A stretch of 64,000 nucleotides of DNA from Paenibacillus sonchi. GTDB taxonomy: Bacteria > Bacillota > Bacilli > Paenibacillales > Paenibacillaceae. Below, piece after piece: positions 63,118 through 64,000 of this stretch. The number at the start of each line of letters is the position of its first letter. The first letter of the stretch is position 1. The stretch lies in the NCBI RefSeq assembly GCF_016772475.1, contig NZ_CP068595.1:2790001-2854000 (forward strand), written 5' to 3'. The position numbers and the translations under genes were made by a program. The notes below the pieces were generated by a model, which was not told the origin of the DNA, did not search any database, and saw only the letters and a list, made by a program, of their open reading frames with translations.

Positions 63118-64000
63118 TTGAAGACTACGATCAAAGCAGCCTTATCCAGAACTCTGCCATTTATAGTGATGGCGGCAGCCTACTTTTTGTACACAAAAAT
63201 TAATAAAATGTCCAATCCGCAGGTAGAGGCCATAGGTTTTTCCCCGTATGCGATTTTTTTTGTAGGGGCCGTATTATCCTGGAAATTTAACCGGAGCCGG
63301 GAATTTTACATTCTGCTGATTCTTGCGCTTTGTATCGCGTCCATGGCCTATTTGCCGGAGATTTCAGGTACAGCCCTGCGGAGCGGAGATGTTTATTCCA
63401 TTATCTGTATGGTGATTCCGCTGAACATTGCGCTGTTTTCCTTTTTTAAGGAGAGGGGCATCATCAGCTTATGGGGGGGCTTGCGGATGGCTCTGATCCT
63501 GGGGCAATGCCTGTTTCTGTTCTGGCAGATGGAGTCGGGAGAAAGAGAATGGCTGCACCTGTTTAATAAAGAGGTGGTGCCTGTAGATCTCTACGCCGTA
63601 ACTCCCATACCGCAGCTGTCTGTGATTACGTTTGTGATTGCCTTTGCCATCCTGCTGGTCAGGGCAATCGTATACCGGTCCTCTTCGCAGGAAATTTCAT
63701 TCATAAGTGTCTTATTAGCCATATTTTACGTGCTGCACCAGAACAATAACCCGCTGCTGTATTCAATAATATTTGCTGCTTCAGGGATTGTTTTCATTAT
63801 TTCGATCATACAGGATTCGTACTCGATGGCTTTTTCCGATGAGCTGACGGGTCTGCCTTCACGGCGGGCGCTGAAGCAGGATATGATGAAGCTGGGCTTT
63901 AACTATACAATCGCCATGCTGGACATTGATTTTTTCAAAAAATTCAATGATACCTATGGACATGACACGGGTGATGAAGTACTGAGACTGGTGGCTTCCA
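63118..64000 (+). CDS. Membrane-bound diguanylate cyclase (GGDEF), truncated by the window edge
   Basis: An open frame from TTG 63118 (AAAGGA 10 bases upstream) runs to the end of the window, 294 residues. Six to seven hydrophobic helices fill residues 5-235, then a GGDEF domain begins with DELTGLPSRRALKQDMMKLG and LDIDFFKKFNDTYGHDTGDE. The catalytic GGDEF motif itself lies beyond the edge. It should make cyclic di-GMP in response to a membrane signal. A hairpin (ATGGAG/CTCCAT, 63078-63100) lies just before the ribosome-binding site. Confidence 0.85.
   Translation, partial: MKTTIKAALSRTLPFIVMAAAYFLYTKINKMSNPQVEAIGFSPYAIFFVGAVLSWKFNRSREFYILLILALCIASMAYLPEISGTALRSGDVYSIICMVIPLNIALFSFFKERGIISLWGGLRMALILGQCLFLFWQMESGEREWLHLFNKEVVPVDLYAVTPIPQLSVITFVIAFAILLVRAIVYRSSSQEISFISVLLAIFYVLHQNNNPLLYSIIFAASGIVFIISIIQDSYSMAFSDELTGLPSRRALKQDMMKLGFNYTIAMLDIDFFKKFNDTYGHDTGDEVLRLVAS

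Overview
The window looks like a chromosomal segment of a Paenibacillus-type Gram-positive bacterium. The reasons are strong AGGAGG ribosome-binding sites with frequent TTG and GTG starts, an SLH-domain surface enzyme, YesMN-type two-component systems beside sugar ABC transporters, a GH11 xylanase close in length and layout to Bacillus XynA, and many Bacillus-like families (DUF4317, DUF4003, flotillin with NfeD, YtrA-type GntR). This assignment is inferred from protein families, not from a marker gene. No rRNA, tRNA, CRISPR array, prophage or transposase was seen.

Layout. 1-7.5 kb: end of a YxjG-type methyltransferase, a secreted serine hydrolase with SLH repeats, a TetR/amidohydrolase pair sharing one operator sequence, a membrane protein with an L7/L12-like tail, and a DUF4317 protein. 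7.7-18 kb: a plant-polysaccharide locus with a YesN/YesM two-component system, an oligosaccharide ABC importer, a GH43 enzyme, an AraC regulator and a GH105 unsaturated-uronyl hydrolase. 18-25.4 kb: an 1121-residue helical-repeat protein, a YjaB-type acetyltransferase, a ROK regulator with a polyol dehydrogenase, and GH11 xylanase with a long structured leader. 25.7-30.7 kb: a CDP-alcohol phosphatidyltransferase, then a two-component system with a LanFEG-like ABC transporter. 30.9-33.2 kb: a c-di-AMP (ydaO/yuaA) riboswitch ahead of an NfeD-flotillin operon. 33.5-41.9 kb: a YtrA-like GntR/ABC operon, an OmpR-type two-component system, an S41 protease, an AlkD-like protein, and a TetR/flavodoxin operon with two operators. 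42-49.7 kb: a decayed gene pair, an orphan YesM-type kinase, a heterodimeric ABC exporter and a DUF4003 protein. 49.9-55.6 kb: a glycosyltransferase and lipoprotein, a ClbS-like protein, a Fic protein, two unrecognised proteins, an M56-peptidase remnant and a streptothricin acetyltransferase homologue. 56-64 kb: a LysR regulator divergent from zwf-tal-gnd, a VOC protein, an amino-acid permease and a truncated GGDEF protein.

How the parts fit. Xylan and pectin degradation (GH11, GH43, GH105, importer, polyol dehydrogenase) probably feeds sugars toward the pentose phosphate operon, and three carbohydrate promoters carry CcpA (cre)-like sites. Several clusters look like envelope-stress or antibiotic-response modules: the LanFEG-like system, the YtrA-like operon, flotillin, the ABC exporter and the SatA-like enzyme.

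Two window-wide patterns stand out. First, at least nine reading-frame breaks or abnormal fusions are each explained by one missing base in a homopolymer, always in the same direction. This points to systematic sequence error more than biology, although decay or phase variation is not excluded. Second, three families of small palindromic repeats recur: a 51-bp tandem unit at two loci, an about 80-bp element with 13-bp inverted ends at two loci, and a 40-bp hairpin at two loci.
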